DNA from: Nitrobacter sp051535215
Lineage (GTDB): Bacteria; Pseudomonadota; Alphaproteobacteria; Rhizobiales; Xanthobacteraceae
Length of the DNA: 64,000 bases
Direction: 5' to 3'
NCBI RefSeq assembly: GCF_051535215.1
Contig: NZ_JBPPLY010000016.1
Location: 1 to 64,000, forward strand
In this document: in pieces, positions 26,470 through 36,511 of the stretch
Position numbering within the stretch: position 1 is the first letter of the stretch
Layout: every line of letters begins with the position of its first letter
Notes under the pieces: generated by a model
What the model was told of the DNA's origin: nothing
The model's database searches: none
The model's input: the letters and a program-made list of their open reading frames with translations, nothing else
Translations under genes and position numbers: made by a program

Positions 26470-27765
26470 CTATGGCGCTGGTTTGGTCAGCGCCGCCATC
26501 GCATCGGCTGCGAATTGACGCGACGCGGCAAGAGCGGCATCGCGTGCGTCGACCCTGGCGATCCAGGGATCGGCGGCGGTGCGATCAGCCGCAGGAAGTG
26601 AATTCAATTCTGCCTTCGCGGCGGCGACGTCGTTTTGCCGCGCCGATGCGGCGATGCGCTCAACGATGGCGCTGGCGGCTTCCGTGTGCGGACCATCGAT
26701 GCGTTCGATGTGCACCATACGCGCTGCGCCTTGCTGAATCCGGTCCACGATGCTGCCGGTCGTCGCCATGACCGGCGTCGGCGCCGGCGCGATCTTCGGC
26801 ACGATGGCAAGCAACTCGCGAGACAGCACGTTCGCGCTCGGTACGCCCGAGTCCGCAAACACCTCCAGCGACTTCAACGTGCCGGGATCGGCGATCAGGG
26901 CCTTCGAAGCCGTCAGCAGATCGCCATAGGGTTGCCCCTGGCGTACCGCCGCATTGAGCAGCGTCGCGGCCATCGCCCGGCGAAGCGGCACATCGTCGAC
27001 CGAAGCCGGCTCATGCTTGGACGCTCCGGCGTTCAGGGTTTGCGTGGTCTGTTCGACCTGATGCTCGACCTGGGCAAGCCGCGCGCTGATGGCCGCAAGA
27101 TCAGACGCGTCATCCGCGGCGTGCGGCGCGGCCTCCCCGTCCGCATCGTGCGGCACCGCCGCGCCCTCCTTCAGCCCCGCGGCCAGCTTGTCGGATTGAC
27201 CGCGAACGGCATCCAACTCACCGCGTAGGGATGCAACGGATTTTTCCAGTGCGTCGATGCGCGTCATGGCGGCCGGATCGGGCGCCGGGGCAGCCTGTTT
27301 GCCGGCTTTGGACTCGACGCTGGCTACCCGGTTCGAAAGATCACCGAATTGCTCCTGACTGACTTGCGGCGCCGAAGCGAAGAACGATAGCGGCAAGTCC
27401 GCCAGCCACGCGCCAGCGATCACGAACCCGGCCGCGACCGCGCCGCCGAGCGCGCCAAGTACGGCCGACAAGGCGCGGGAGCGCCGAGGCGCAGCAACCG
27501 GTTGTTCGGAAACAGGCTGCTGATCGCCGATCGCGCCGTCCCTATCGGCGGCCTCCGACGTTCGATTGGCTTCGAGGTCTGCGGCAGACGAGTGGTTGTG
27601 CCAGCCCTCCTCCTGCGTCGTGTTATCGTGCCTGCTGTCGGCGGCTCCGTCCGAAAGACCTTGATCCACCCCCTTGGCGCTTTCAGTCGTTTCAACGTCC
27701 GTAGCAGGCGAGTGCTTCTGCGAGCTCCCTTCCTGCGACGCGTCATCGTGCCTGTCATCTGCCAT
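26470..27765 (-). CDS. Mic60/mitofilin-like inner-membrane protein
   Basis: A 431-residue protein with an acidic disordered N-terminus, one membrane segment (about residues 99-122), a coiled-coil region (about 135-245) and a C-terminal helical domain starting near SVDDVPLRRAMAATLLNAAV that resembles the mitofilin domain. It matches the alphaproteobacterial relative of mitochondrial Mic60, thought to shape the inner envelope. Its place between hemD and hemY is the known conserved position. The first ~70 residues contain a tandem duplication with an exact 40-residue period (DRHDDASQEG and SRHDNTTQEE copies). GGGGAA precedes the ATG at 27765; a GTG nine codons earlier is less likely. Confidence 0.82.
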   Translation of the reverse strand: MADDRHDDASQEGSSQKHSPATDVETTESAKGVDQGLSDGAADSRHDNTTQEEGWHNHSSAADLEANRTSEAADRDGAIGDQQPVSEQPVAAPRRSRALSAVLGALGGAVAAGFVIAGAWLADLPLSFFASAPQVSQEQFGDLSNRVASVESKAGKQAAPAPDPAAMTRIDALEKSVASLRGELDAVRGQSDKLAAGLKEGAAVPHDADGEAAPHAADDASDLAAISARLAQVEHQVEQTTQTLNAGASKHEPASVDDVPLRRAMAATLLNAAVRQGQPYGDLLTASKALIADPGTLKSLEVFADSGVPSANVLSRELLAIVPKIAPAPTPVMATTGSIVDRIQQGAARMVHIERIDGPHTEAASAIVERIAASARQNDVAAAKAELNSLPAADRTAADPWIARVDARDAALAASRQFAADAMAALTKPAP

Positions 27766-27882
27766 CGTCACGGTTCCCCATTGCGGCGACACATCAGTAT
27801 CAGATCAAGACCCCTCTCCCCCTATTACCCCGATTACGGTCGCAACGCACCAACTACCGCGCCGGCGGCCGCACCGCACAAT

Positions 27883-28629
27883 TCACCGCGATGAGGGCTG
27901 CAACGCGCCATCGAGCGCCTCCAATACCGCATTTTCGGCCGGGGCGCTCGCCACCACCACATGAGGAGCACCAGCATCGCGCAGAATTGAGGCCACAGCT
28001 CCGGAGATACAGCATTGCGGAATCGCCAAAGCCGATATTTCGACTCCACCGACGCGAACGGCATCCAGAAATGCGCGGGCGCTGCGTCGCGAGTAGTGCA
28101 GCACCGCCGAAATCTGGTGGGCGGCAAATGCATCGCAGACGTCGCGGGCGAGATTCGGCACCGGCGCCATCCGGTAGCAGATCGCCGTCACCACGGCCAA
28201 ACCGCGCGTTCCCAGTTCTGCGGCGAGATCGCATGCCCGGTCGGCCGCTGCAAGATAAAGTATTTTGGCCCCCTTCGGCAGGGTTTTGGCGCGAACGCTC
28301 TTGATGATGAGTTCGCGCAATGCAATCGCGTCACCGCCCGCCGCGGCCACGTTCTGAAAGCCGGCATCACGCGCCGCTTCCGCGGTATGCCGGCCGACCG
28401 CGAACACGGCCAGCCTCTGCAGCGACCCTCTGCCCGGATGGGCGGCGAGCGCGCGCAGCGCGTTGGCGCTGGTCACGATGACGGCATCATAACCTGCGTC
28501 CGGATCGATCTCGAACGGGACCGCTTCGAAACGCAGCACCGGCGACAGCAGAACCTCGAGCCCTTTCGCACGGAGTGCCGCGGCCGTGGTCTCGTTGTCC
28601 GGTTCAGGCCGTGTGACGAGAACCGCCAA
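27883..28629 (-). CDS. hemD: Uroporphyrinogen-III synthase (HemD)
   Basis: A 248-residue enzyme that closes and rearranges hydroxymethylbilane to uroporphyrinogen III, the branch point for haem, bacteriochlorophyll and cobalamin. The two-domain fold is visible from LAVLVTRPEPDNETTAAAL and YDAVIVTSANALRAL in domain 1, and AVLHYSRRSARAFLDAV in the second half. No ATG or GTG fits the beginning. The TTG at 28629, four bases after the hemC stop and preceded by GGAG in the mRNA, gives exactly the expected N-terminus, so I infer a TTG start with translational coupling to hemC. Confidence 0.88.
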   Translation of the reverse strand: MAVLVTRPEPDNETTAAALRAKGLEVLLSPVLRFEAVPFEIDPDAGYDAVIVTSANALRALAAHPGRGSLQRLAVFAVGRHTAEAARDAGFQNVAAAGGDAIALRELIIKSVRAKTLPKGAKILYLAAADRACDLAAELGTRGLAVVTAICYRMAPVPNLARDVCDAFAAHQISAVLHYSRRSARAFLDAVRVGGVEISALAIPQCCISGAVASILRDAGAPHVVVASAPAENAVLEALDGALQPSSR

Positions 28630-28633
28630 CGCC

Positions 28634-29584
28634 CTATGCTCCGGCGAACAGCGTGAAGAATTTCTCCCCGGCCCGATCACGCAGTTCACGCGCAGCATCC
28701 GCCCCGAGCGCGATTGCGTCGGCACGAGCGCCCTCGCGCGTGGTCTCGTAGGACTCCTTGCCGTCGGGAGAAATGATGAGACCGCGGAAGTGAATGCGGT
28801 CGCCGTTGACACGACAATGGCCGCCGATCGGCGTGCGGCAGGAGCCGTCGAGCAGCGCCAGGAAGCTCCGCTCGGCGCTAAGCGCAACTTCCGTCTCCGA
28901 ATCGCCGATCGCCTTGACGAAGGAATTGATGCGGTCATCGTCACGGCGCGACTCGATCGCGATGGCGCCCTGCCCCACCGCGGGCAGGAATTCGTCGACT
29001 TCCAGAACCCGCGTCGCCTTGTCCCGCAGCCCGAGGCGATTGAGGCCGGCCAGCGCCAGCAGCGTGGCGTCGGCCTCTCCCGCGGCAATCTTGCGCAAGC
29101 GCGTCTCGACATTGCCCCGCAACGAATTGACCTTGAGATCAGGACGCAGCCGCAGCACCATGGCCTGCCGTCGCAGCGATGCGGTCCCGACCGTCGCGCC
29201 CGCCGGCAGATCGTTCAATGAACCGGCGTGCGGACTGATGAAGACGTCGCGCACGTCCTCGCGCGGCAGAAACGCCGGCAGCCAGGTGGCGTCAGGCAGA
29301 AACGTCGGCACGTCCTTGGACGAATGCACCGCGAAGTCGATGGAGCCAGCCAGCAGGGCTTCCTCGATCTCCTTGGTAAAGAGACCCTTGCCGCCGACAT
29401 CGAACAGCGGACGATCCTGAATCGCATCGCCCGAGGTACGGATGGTCTTGATGACAATCCGCTCGGGCTCAACCTGATGCGCCCGCGCCAGCCGGTTACG
29501 CACCTCGTGGGCCTGCGCCAGCGCCAGCGGGCTGCCGCGAGTACCGATCGTCGCCAATATGTCTGTCTCACCCGAGGATTGCAC
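28634..29584 (-). CDS. hemC: Porphobilinogen deaminase (HemC)
   Basis: The 316-residue enzyme joins four porphobilinogen units into hydroxymethylbilane. TIGTRGSPLALAQ opens the protein, HSSKDVPT contains a catalytic-site segment, and LLDGSCRTPIGG carries Cys249, which binds the dipyrromethane cofactor. The start is a GTG at 29584 with GAGG upstream; no ATG is available near the conserved N-terminus. It is first in hemC-hemD, is divergent from tsaD, and a dispersed repeat lies in the gap between them. Confidence 0.95.
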   Translation of the reverse strand: MQSSGETDILATIGTRGSPLALAQAHEVRNRLARAHQVEPERIVIKTIRTSGDAIQDRPLFDVGGKGLFTKEIEEALLAGSIDFAVHSSKDVPTFLPDATWLPAFLPREDVRDVFISPHAGSLNDLPAGATVGTASLRRQAMVLRLRPDLKVNSLRGNVETRLRKIAAGEADATLLALAGLNRLGLRDKATRVLEVDEFLPAVGQGAIAIESRRDDDRINSFVKAIGDSETEVALSAERSFLALLDGSCRTPIGGHCRVNGDRIHFRGLIISPDGKESYETTREGARADAIALGADAARELRDRAGEKFFTLFAGA

Positions 29585-29914
29585 GCCAGGACCTCATAAT
29601 GTTCCACCGTCAAGATAAGGGAAACGCTGGTTTTCCGCATAACGCAAGACCAATATCTATAGCGTTTTCGCGCTAAGTGGGTACCGGCTCGCGTCAAGAA
29701 ACCGCGTCAAAACAAAATCATAGAGCCTCGCTTCTGATTTTATCTAAAGGCGAAAGCTCTCCTGGTCCAAGTCCAGCACCCTCACTTCCTTGCGGCAGAA
29801 GCACTTTTAAAGCTGGAATCAGGGGACAGATTCTGAATTTGACATCAGCTTGACGGGTTTGCTGCAAAGTGGGTAGCGAGTGTCAAAGTCACCCCCGCTG
29901 GATATGATATACCG
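29585..29914. other. Divergent promoter region between hemC and tsaD
   Basis: 330 bases with no gene. It contains a ~100-bp dispersed repeat (29657-29760). Closer to tsaD, TTGACA at 29839-29844 and TTGAC at 29850-29854 are candidate -35 boxes, and TATGATAT at 29903-29910 just before the ATG is -10-like, but the spacings are not convincing enough for a firm promoter call. Confidence 0.4.
29657..29760 (+). repeat. Dispersed ~100-bp intergenic repeat, copy 2
   Basis: It has the same block order as the copy at 17308: CTATAGCGTTTTCG, AAGTGGGTACCGGCTCGCG, a CGCGTCAAAACAAAATC block, CGCTTCTGATT, then GGCGAAAGCTCT. It lies on the tsaD side of the hemC-tsaD gap. Confidence 0.75.
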
Positions 29915-30988
29915 ATGCTGGTGCTAGGGATCGAGACCACCTGCGACGAAACCGCAGCCGCCGTGGTCGAGCGCCACGCGTACGGAAGCGCGCGGATTCT
30001 TTCCAACGTCGTGCGCTCGCAGACCGGAGAACACGCCCCCTATGGCGGCGTGGTTCCGGAGATCGCGGCGCGCGCCCATGTCGATCTGCTCGACGGCATC
30101 GCTGCCCAAGCCATGAAGGAGTCCGGGATCGACTTTCCCCAGCTTTCAGGGGTGGCAGCCGCCGCCGGACCGGGGCTGATCGGCGGCGTAATTGTCGGTC
30201 TGACCACGGCCAAGGCGATCGCGCTCGTTCACCGGACGCCGCTGATCGCGGTCAACCACCTGGAAGCCCACGCGCTGACGCCGCGGCTGACCGGCCGACT
30301 CGAATTTCCCTATTGCCTGTTCCTCGCCTCCGGCGGCCATACCCAGATCGTCGCGGTGCTCGGCGTCGGCAATTACGTACGGCTCGGCACCACGGTCGAT
30401 GACGCCATGGGCGAAGCTTTCGACAAGGTGGCGAAGATGCTCGGTCTGCCCTATCCCGGCGGCCCGCAGGTCGAGCGCGCCGCGACGGGCGGAGACGCCA
30501 CGCGATTCAACTTTCCTAGACCGATGCTCGGACGCCCCGACGCCAACTTCTCGCTCTCCGGCCTGAAAACCGCCGTACGCAACGAAGCCGCCCGCATCGA
30601 CCCGCTGCAGCCGCAGGATATCAGCGATCTCTGCGCCGGATTCCAGGCCGCAGTGCTGGAGGCGACGGCCGACCGGCTCAGCGTCGGCCTCAAATTGTTT
30701 GAGGAGCGGTTCGGTGCGCCGCGCGCGCTGGTCGCGGCCGGTGGCGTCGCCGCCAATCAAGCGATCCGACACGCACTCGAGGGCGTTGCGGCCCGCGCGC
30801 GGATTCCGCTCATCATCCCTCCGCCGGCCCTGTGCACCGACAACGGCGCCATGATTGCGTGGGCCGGCGCCGAACGGCTGGCGGCTGGCTTGACCGACAG
30901 CCTCGAGGCCCCGCCGCGCGCGCGCTGGCTGCTGGATGCCGAGGCGCAAGCGCCTGCCGGCTTCGCCAACACCCGCGCCGGTTTTTGA
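29915..30988 (+). CDS. tsaD: tRNA threonylcarbamoyladenosine transferase TsaD
   Basis: The 357-residue catalytic subunit of the t6A complex moves threonylcarbamoyl from TC-AMP to A37 of ANN-decoding tRNAs, with TsaB and TsaE. It opens VLGIETTCDETAAAVV, has NHLEAHAL with metal ligands H115 and H119, LASGGHTQIV, and the ATPase-like core GEAFDKVAKMLGLPYPGGP. The C-terminal ALCTDNGAMIAWAG is typical. Length is normal. It is followed 13 bases later by gpsA, a conserved neighbour in Alphaproteobacteria. Confidence 0.97.
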   Translation: MLVLGIETTCDETAAAVVERHAYGSARILSNVVRSQTGEHAPYGGVVPEIAARAHVDLLDGIAAQAMKESGIDFPQLSGVAAAAGPGLIGGVIVGLTTAKAIALVHRTPLIAVNHLEAHALTPRLTGRLEFPYCLFLASGGHTQIVAVLGVGNYVRLGTTVDDAMGEAFDKVAKMLGLPYPGGPQVERAATGGDATRFNFPRPMLGRPDANFSLSGLKTAVRNEAARIDPLQPQDISDLCAGFQAAVLEATADRLSVGLKLFEERFGAPRALVAAGGVAANQAIRHALEGVAARARIPLIIPPPALCTDNGAMIAWAGAERLAAGLTDSLEAPPRARWLLDAEAQAPAGFANTRAGF

Positions 30989-31001
30989 AGACGGTATCGC
31001 G

Positions 31002-31982
31002 ATGGGACCGTTCAACCGCGTTTGCGTGATCGGCGCAGGAGCCTGGGGCACCGCGCTCGCCGGTGTCGCCGCGCGGGCGGGTCGGGAGGTGACACTTTAT
31101 GCGCGCGATGCTGCGATCGCCGCGGCGATCTCCGCGACGCGGGACAACCCGCGGCTGTCCGGCATTGCGCTCGACCCCGGCATCGCCGTGACCGGCGACA
31201 TCGCCGCTGCCGGCCGCGCCGACGTCATCGTGGTCGCGGTCCCCGCGCAGAATTCGCGCATGGCAATTGCGGCGCTGGCGCCGCATCTGGCTGCCGGAAC
31301 GCCCGTCATCGCCAGCGCCAAGGGCATCGAGCATGGCACGCGGCGCTTCATGACCGAGGTGATCGAGGAGGCCGCGCCTCAGGCCGTTCCCGCGATCCTG
31401 TCCGGACCAAGTTTTGCCGACGACGTGGCGCGGGGACTGCCGACCGCGGTGACGCTGGCGGCGAAAGACGAAGCCATGGCGGTCGCGCTGGTCCAGGCGC
31501 TCGGCTCAAAGACCTTCCGGCCCTATCACACCACCGATATTCGCGGCGTCGAAATCGGCGGCGCGGCTAAGAATGTGCTCGCGATTGCTGCAGGCATCGT
31601 CGCGGGCCGGCGGTTGGGAGCTTCGGCGCTGGCGGCGCTGACGACCCGGGCCTTCACTGAGCTGATGCGTCTCGGGCTTGCCTGCGGCGCACGGGCCGAG
31701 ACCATCTCCGGGCTGGCAGGACTGGGCGATCTGATCCTGAGCTGCTCCAGTCCGCAGTCGCGCAATTTCTCGCTTGGCGTCGCGCTCGGCCGCGGCGAGC
31801 CGTTCCCGCGCGAAAAACTCAGCGAAGGCGAATTCACCGCGCCCGTGCTGGCCGAACTGGCGGCGGCCAACGAAATCGACATACCGCTCGCACAGGCGGT
31901 CGCGGCCATTCTCGCCGGCCGATTGACGGTCGACGAGGCCATCGACAATCTGCTGACGCGGCCGTTCCGGGCGGAGGGATAG
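31002..31982 (+). CDS. gpsA: NAD(P)-dependent glycerol-3-phosphate dehydrogenase (GpsA)
   Basis: The 326-residue cytoplasmic enzyme reduces dihydroxyacetone phosphate to sn-glycerol 3-phosphate for phospholipid synthesis. The Rossmann motif GAGAWGTALAG is at the N-terminus, ILSGPSFADDVARGLPTAVTLA is the conserved mid-section, and EIGGAAKNVLAIAAGI carries the catalytic Lys. SGLAGLGDLILSCSSPQSRN is in the C-terminal domain. I chose the ATG at 31002 because it directly precedes the Rossmann strand; the open frame further upstream overlaps tsaD. It is probably in one transcript with tsaD and the EVE gene (two bases later). Confidence 0.96.
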   Translation: MGPFNRVCVIGAGAWGTALAGVAARAGREVTLYARDAAIAAAISATRDNPRLSGIALDPGIAVTGDIAAAGRADVIVVAVPAQNSRMAIAALAPHLAAGTPVIASAKGIEHGTRRFMTEVIEEAAPQAVPAILSGPSFADDVARGLPTAVTLAAKDEAMAVALVQALGSKTFRPYHTTDIRGVEIGGAAKNVLAIAAGIVAGRRLGASALAALTTRAFTELMRLGLACGARAETISGLAGLGDLILSCSSPQSRNFSLGVALGRGEPFPREKLSEGEFTAPVLAELAAANEIDIPLAQAVAAILAGRLTVDEAIDNLLTRPFRAEG

Positions 31983-31984
31983 TC

Positions 31985-32398
31985 ATGGCGTACTGGCTGG
32001 TGAAATCTGAACCTTCGGCGTGGTCGTGGGAGCAGCAGGTGGCGAAGGGCGCCAAGGGCGAGGCCTGGACCGGCGTGCGCAACTTCACGGCGCGGCAGAA
32101 CCTCGTCGCCATGAAAAAGGGCGACCTGGCCTTCTTCTATCATTCCAATGAAGGCAGGGAGATCGTCGGCATCGCCGAAATCATCCGCGAGGCCTATCCC
32201 GATCCCACTGATGAGACCGGCAAGTTCGTCTGCGTCGACATCAAGGCAGACAAGCCGCTGAAGACGCCGGTCACGATCGCCGCCATCAAGGCCGACAAGC
32301 GTCTGGCCGACATGGCGCTGGTGAAATACTCGCGGCTCTCGGTGCAGCCTGTGACGGCGGCGGAATGGAAGCTCGTCTGCAAGATGGGCGGGCTGTAA
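31985..32398 (+). CDS. EVE-domain protein
   Basis: A 137-residue single-domain EVE protein (PUA-like fold), a family that binds modified bases in nucleic acids. Markers are YWLVKSEPSAWSWEQQ at the start, WTGVRNFTARQNLVAMKKGDLAFFYHS, and the LVKYSRLSVQPVT segment near the end. It begins two bases after the gpsA stop, so translation is probably coupled. In Alphaproteobacteria it is usually a housekeeping gene of unknown precise role; I see no restriction or modification partner here. Confidence 0.9.
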   Translation: MAYWLVKSEPSAWSWEQQVAKGAKGEAWTGVRNFTARQNLVAMKKGDLAFFYHSNEGREIVGIAEIIREAYPDPTDETGKFVCVDIKADKPLKTPVTIAAIKADKRLADMALVKYSRLSVQPVTAAEWKLVCKMGGL

Positions 32399-32595
32399 GC
32401 GAGGCTGATGTCGCGCGAGCTGATCCCGCTACCTGCTTGCACGCGCCAACGCCGACCGGAGAGCGCTATCCACTGACAGCGATACCACGCTTTTTCCACC
32501 CGGGATCGGTTGCCGCATGGTCCGGCATGGCAGCTATGCAAGCTGTTCGCCATGTGGGTTGGGAAACCGGTCAGGAAGCCCGAAAGCGCAATCCG

Positions 32596-33099
32596 TCAGA
32601 TCGCATGGCCCTTCTTGCGCAATTCCTCGATCATCCGCGTTCGTATCTCGCTGGCGACCGATCGGCCAAACTGCTGGCCGACCGCCATAGTCTGCTGGGC
32701 CAATAGCGGCGTTTTCTGAAGAAATTTTTGACCGACCGGCGTCTTGTAGAAAACAATCAGCGCGCGCAGATCGTCCGCCGTGAAATTGCTGGCATAAACC
32801 TTGACCACCGCGTCGGACAATTCGTCCATGCGGCTTTGGAAGCTCTGCAGCAGCAGAGGTATCATGGCGTCATAATCACGCTCGACATTGGCGCGACCCT
32901 GCACGATTGCGGGCTTCAGCGTCGTCATGATCGTCGGCATCAAGCTATTGAATTGTTCGCCGAGCTTGATGGTGGCCACCAGTTCCTTTGCGGCGGCTAT
33001 GGATTCCGGCGACAGGCTTTCCGCTCGCGCGGGCATCGGCGTGAGCCATATCGCGGCCAAAGCGAGGAGGCACCCGATGCGAGACAGATACTTCCACAT
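32596..33099 (-). CDS. DUF2059 family secreted protein
   Basis: A 167-residue protein with a signal peptide (LSRIGCLLALAAIWLTPMPARAE, cleaved near residue 27) and a helical DUF2059 domain. The key block is DAVVKVYASNFTADDLRALIVFYKTPVGQKFLQKTP. It is probably periplasmic; the function is unknown. An AAGGA-type ribosome binding site precedes the ATG at 33099. It is divergent from acs across about 190 bases, which should hold both promoters. Confidence 0.85.
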   Translation of the reverse strand: MWKYLSRIGCLLALAAIWLTPMPARAESLSPESIAAAKELVATIKLGEQFNSLMPTIMTTLKPAIVQGRANVERDYDAMIPLLLQSFQSRMDELSDAVVKVYASNFTADDLRALIVFYKTPVGQKFLQKTPLLAQQTMAVGQQFGRSVASEIRTRMIEELRKKGHAI

Positions 33100-33292
33100 C
33101 CTTGATTTCCTTCAAAACGCTGCGTGCATCGAGAATATACCCGCAGAATCGTCCTGCTGCGACAAACCGTGCGATCCCGACCAAGGTGGCACGCCCTTGC
33201 CCCTTGCCGAGCCCGAGGGCTGCGACGCATAATACCTTCAAGAACTAAAGCAGAACTTGGCGCAAATGCGCGGAGTTTGAGTGGAGGGACAG

Positions 33293-35251
<1,959 letters not shown>

Positions 35252-35271
35252 CTCGACCGGCATCCGACATA

Positions 35272-35294
35272 CCTCCCCGCGTTCCGCGGGGAGG
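35272..35294. terminator. GC-rich hairpin between convergent genes
   Basis: CCTCCCCGC (35272-35280) and GCGGGGAGG (35286-35294) form a perfect 9-bp stem with a 5-base loop, in the 52-base gap between acs and the convergent repressor gene. No T tract follows on either strand. Position suggests a bidirectional terminator or 3'-end stabiliser. Confidence 0.5.
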
Positions 35295-35303
35295 CGACCG
35301 GGA

Positions 35304-35936
35304 TCACTGGCTCGCCCACACGATCCGGGCGATCCATTCCACGTCGGATGCGGCCAGCGTGCGATTGGCGTGGCTCGGATTGAGCGATTGCAGTTCGATC
35401 ATCTTCGCGGTCCGGCGCTTGAGTTCCTTCACCATCACCTCGCCGTCCCTGGTCTTCACCACCACGCGGTCGCCGCGCCGGATCGGCGTGCCCGGCGAGA
35501 CCACGATGACGTCGCCGTCGCGGTAGGCAGGCTTCATCGAGTCGCCGGATATCTCCAGCGCATAGGCGTGCTCGTCGTTGACGCAGGGAAGACCCACCTC
35601 GTCCCACCCCTTGCCGACAGGAAAGCCGCCATCGTCAAAATAGCCGCCCGCGCCGGCCTCGGCGAAGCCGAGCAGCGGCACCGCCTGCGCGGCGCGTGCC
35701 GTGTCCTCGATGAACTGCACGAAGGTGTCGATCGCGGTATCGGTGGCGGCGAGCGCCTTGGCGACCGATTCGGTTGAGGGCCACCGCTCGCGGCCGTCGC
35801 TGGTGACGCGCTTGGATTTGTTGAAGGTGGTCGGGTCGAGCCCGGCCTTTCTCGCCAGGCCCGATGGCGACAGGCCGGCGCGTTGCGCAAGACGATCCAA
35901 CGCCGACCAGATCTGGGCGTGTGTCAGCATGGCCAT
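35304..35936 (-). CDS. LexA-like repressor: HTH domain plus S24 peptidase domain
   Basis: A 210-residue regulator. The N-terminal helix-turn-helix (about residues 7-65, LSPSGLARKAGLDPTTFNK as recognition region) is followed by a LexA/CI-type S24 domain. The Ser-Lys dyad is S133 (SGDSMKPAY) and K170 (VMVKEL), exactly 37 residues apart as in LexA. AEAGAGG near residues 92-98 is a plausible Ala-Gly self-cleavage site. It should be cleaved on RecA activation if it behaves like LexA or CI, but no target operon or prophage is visible. It is probably a conserved chromosomal regulator and not the main LexA, which has a different HTH. The ATG at 35936 is chosen; 35930 is possible. Confidence 0.85.
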   Translation of the reverse strand: MAMLTHAQIWSALDRLAQRAGLSPSGLARKAGLDPTTFNKSKRVTSDGRERWPSTESVAKALAATDTAIDTFVQFIEDTARAAQAVPLLGFAEAGAGGYFDDGGFPVGKGWDEVGLPCVNDEHAYALEISGDSMKPAYRDGDVIVVSPGTPIRRGDRVVVKTRDGEVMVKELKRRTAKMIELQSLNPSHANRTLAASDVEWIARIVWASQ

Positions 35937-36166
35937 GTGGCGCGTCCTGATTTCCGCTCCCCGGGAGGGGTGAATTCTGTCTCCAACTAGGAATTATTAC
36001 CTCAACTGACGCCAAGCCGCAATCCACCCCGAGTAAAAGGCGACCCTTGAAGTGCAAGCGGGCCGCCGATACGGTCACGCATGATCCGCTGCAATTTAAG
36101 CGAGCGGAAACAGCATCATGCGCTTTTTCAGTCCCATGGAAGCGCACTGACGGGCTCGGGGAACGC

Positions 36167-36511
36167 GTGCGCACGATCTACAAAATCTGTCCTGCTGCGG
36201 CATGGCGAGAGGCCGAGCGGCATGGCGTTTTTCGCGGCAGCGCCGACGACGTGCGCGACGGCTTTATTCATTTTTCCACCGCTTCCCAACTCGAAGGCAC
36301 GGCCCGCAAACACTTCGCGGGCCAGACCGGGCTGCTCCTGATCGCGATCGATGCCGATGGGCTGGGCGAGGCGCTGCGCTGGGAAGTTTCGCGCGGCGGT
36401 GAGTCGTTTCCGCATCTCTACGGCGAACTCGATCTCCGCCACGTCACGGCGGTACAGGACATGCGCGCACGGCCCGACGGACATCACGAGATTCCGGAGC
36501 TAGCGCCGTGA
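36167..36511 (+). CDS. DUF952 family protein
   Basis: A 114-residue protein of the DUF952 family, a small fold of unknown activity. The defining segments are IYKICPAAAWREAERHGVF, DGFIHFSTASQLEGTARKHF and the C-terminal FPHLYGELDLRHVTAV. I chose the GTG at 36167, preceded by GGGGA, because the family starts at that Ile-Tyr-Lys; the frame further upstream is non-coding. Its stop overlaps the GTG start of pyrD by four bases, so the genes are translationally coupled. Confidence 0.82.
   Translation: MRTIYKICPAAAWREAERHGVFRGSADDVRDGFIHFSTASQLEGTARKHFAGQTGLLLIAIDADGLGEALRWEVSRGGESFPHLYGELDLRHVTAVQDMRARPDGHHEIPELAP

Noticed and set aside
31985..32398. EVE-domain protein considered as part of a modification-dependent restriction system
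   Set aside because: It is a stand-alone EVE protein coupled to gpsA, a housekeeping context, with no nuclease domain or methylase partner.
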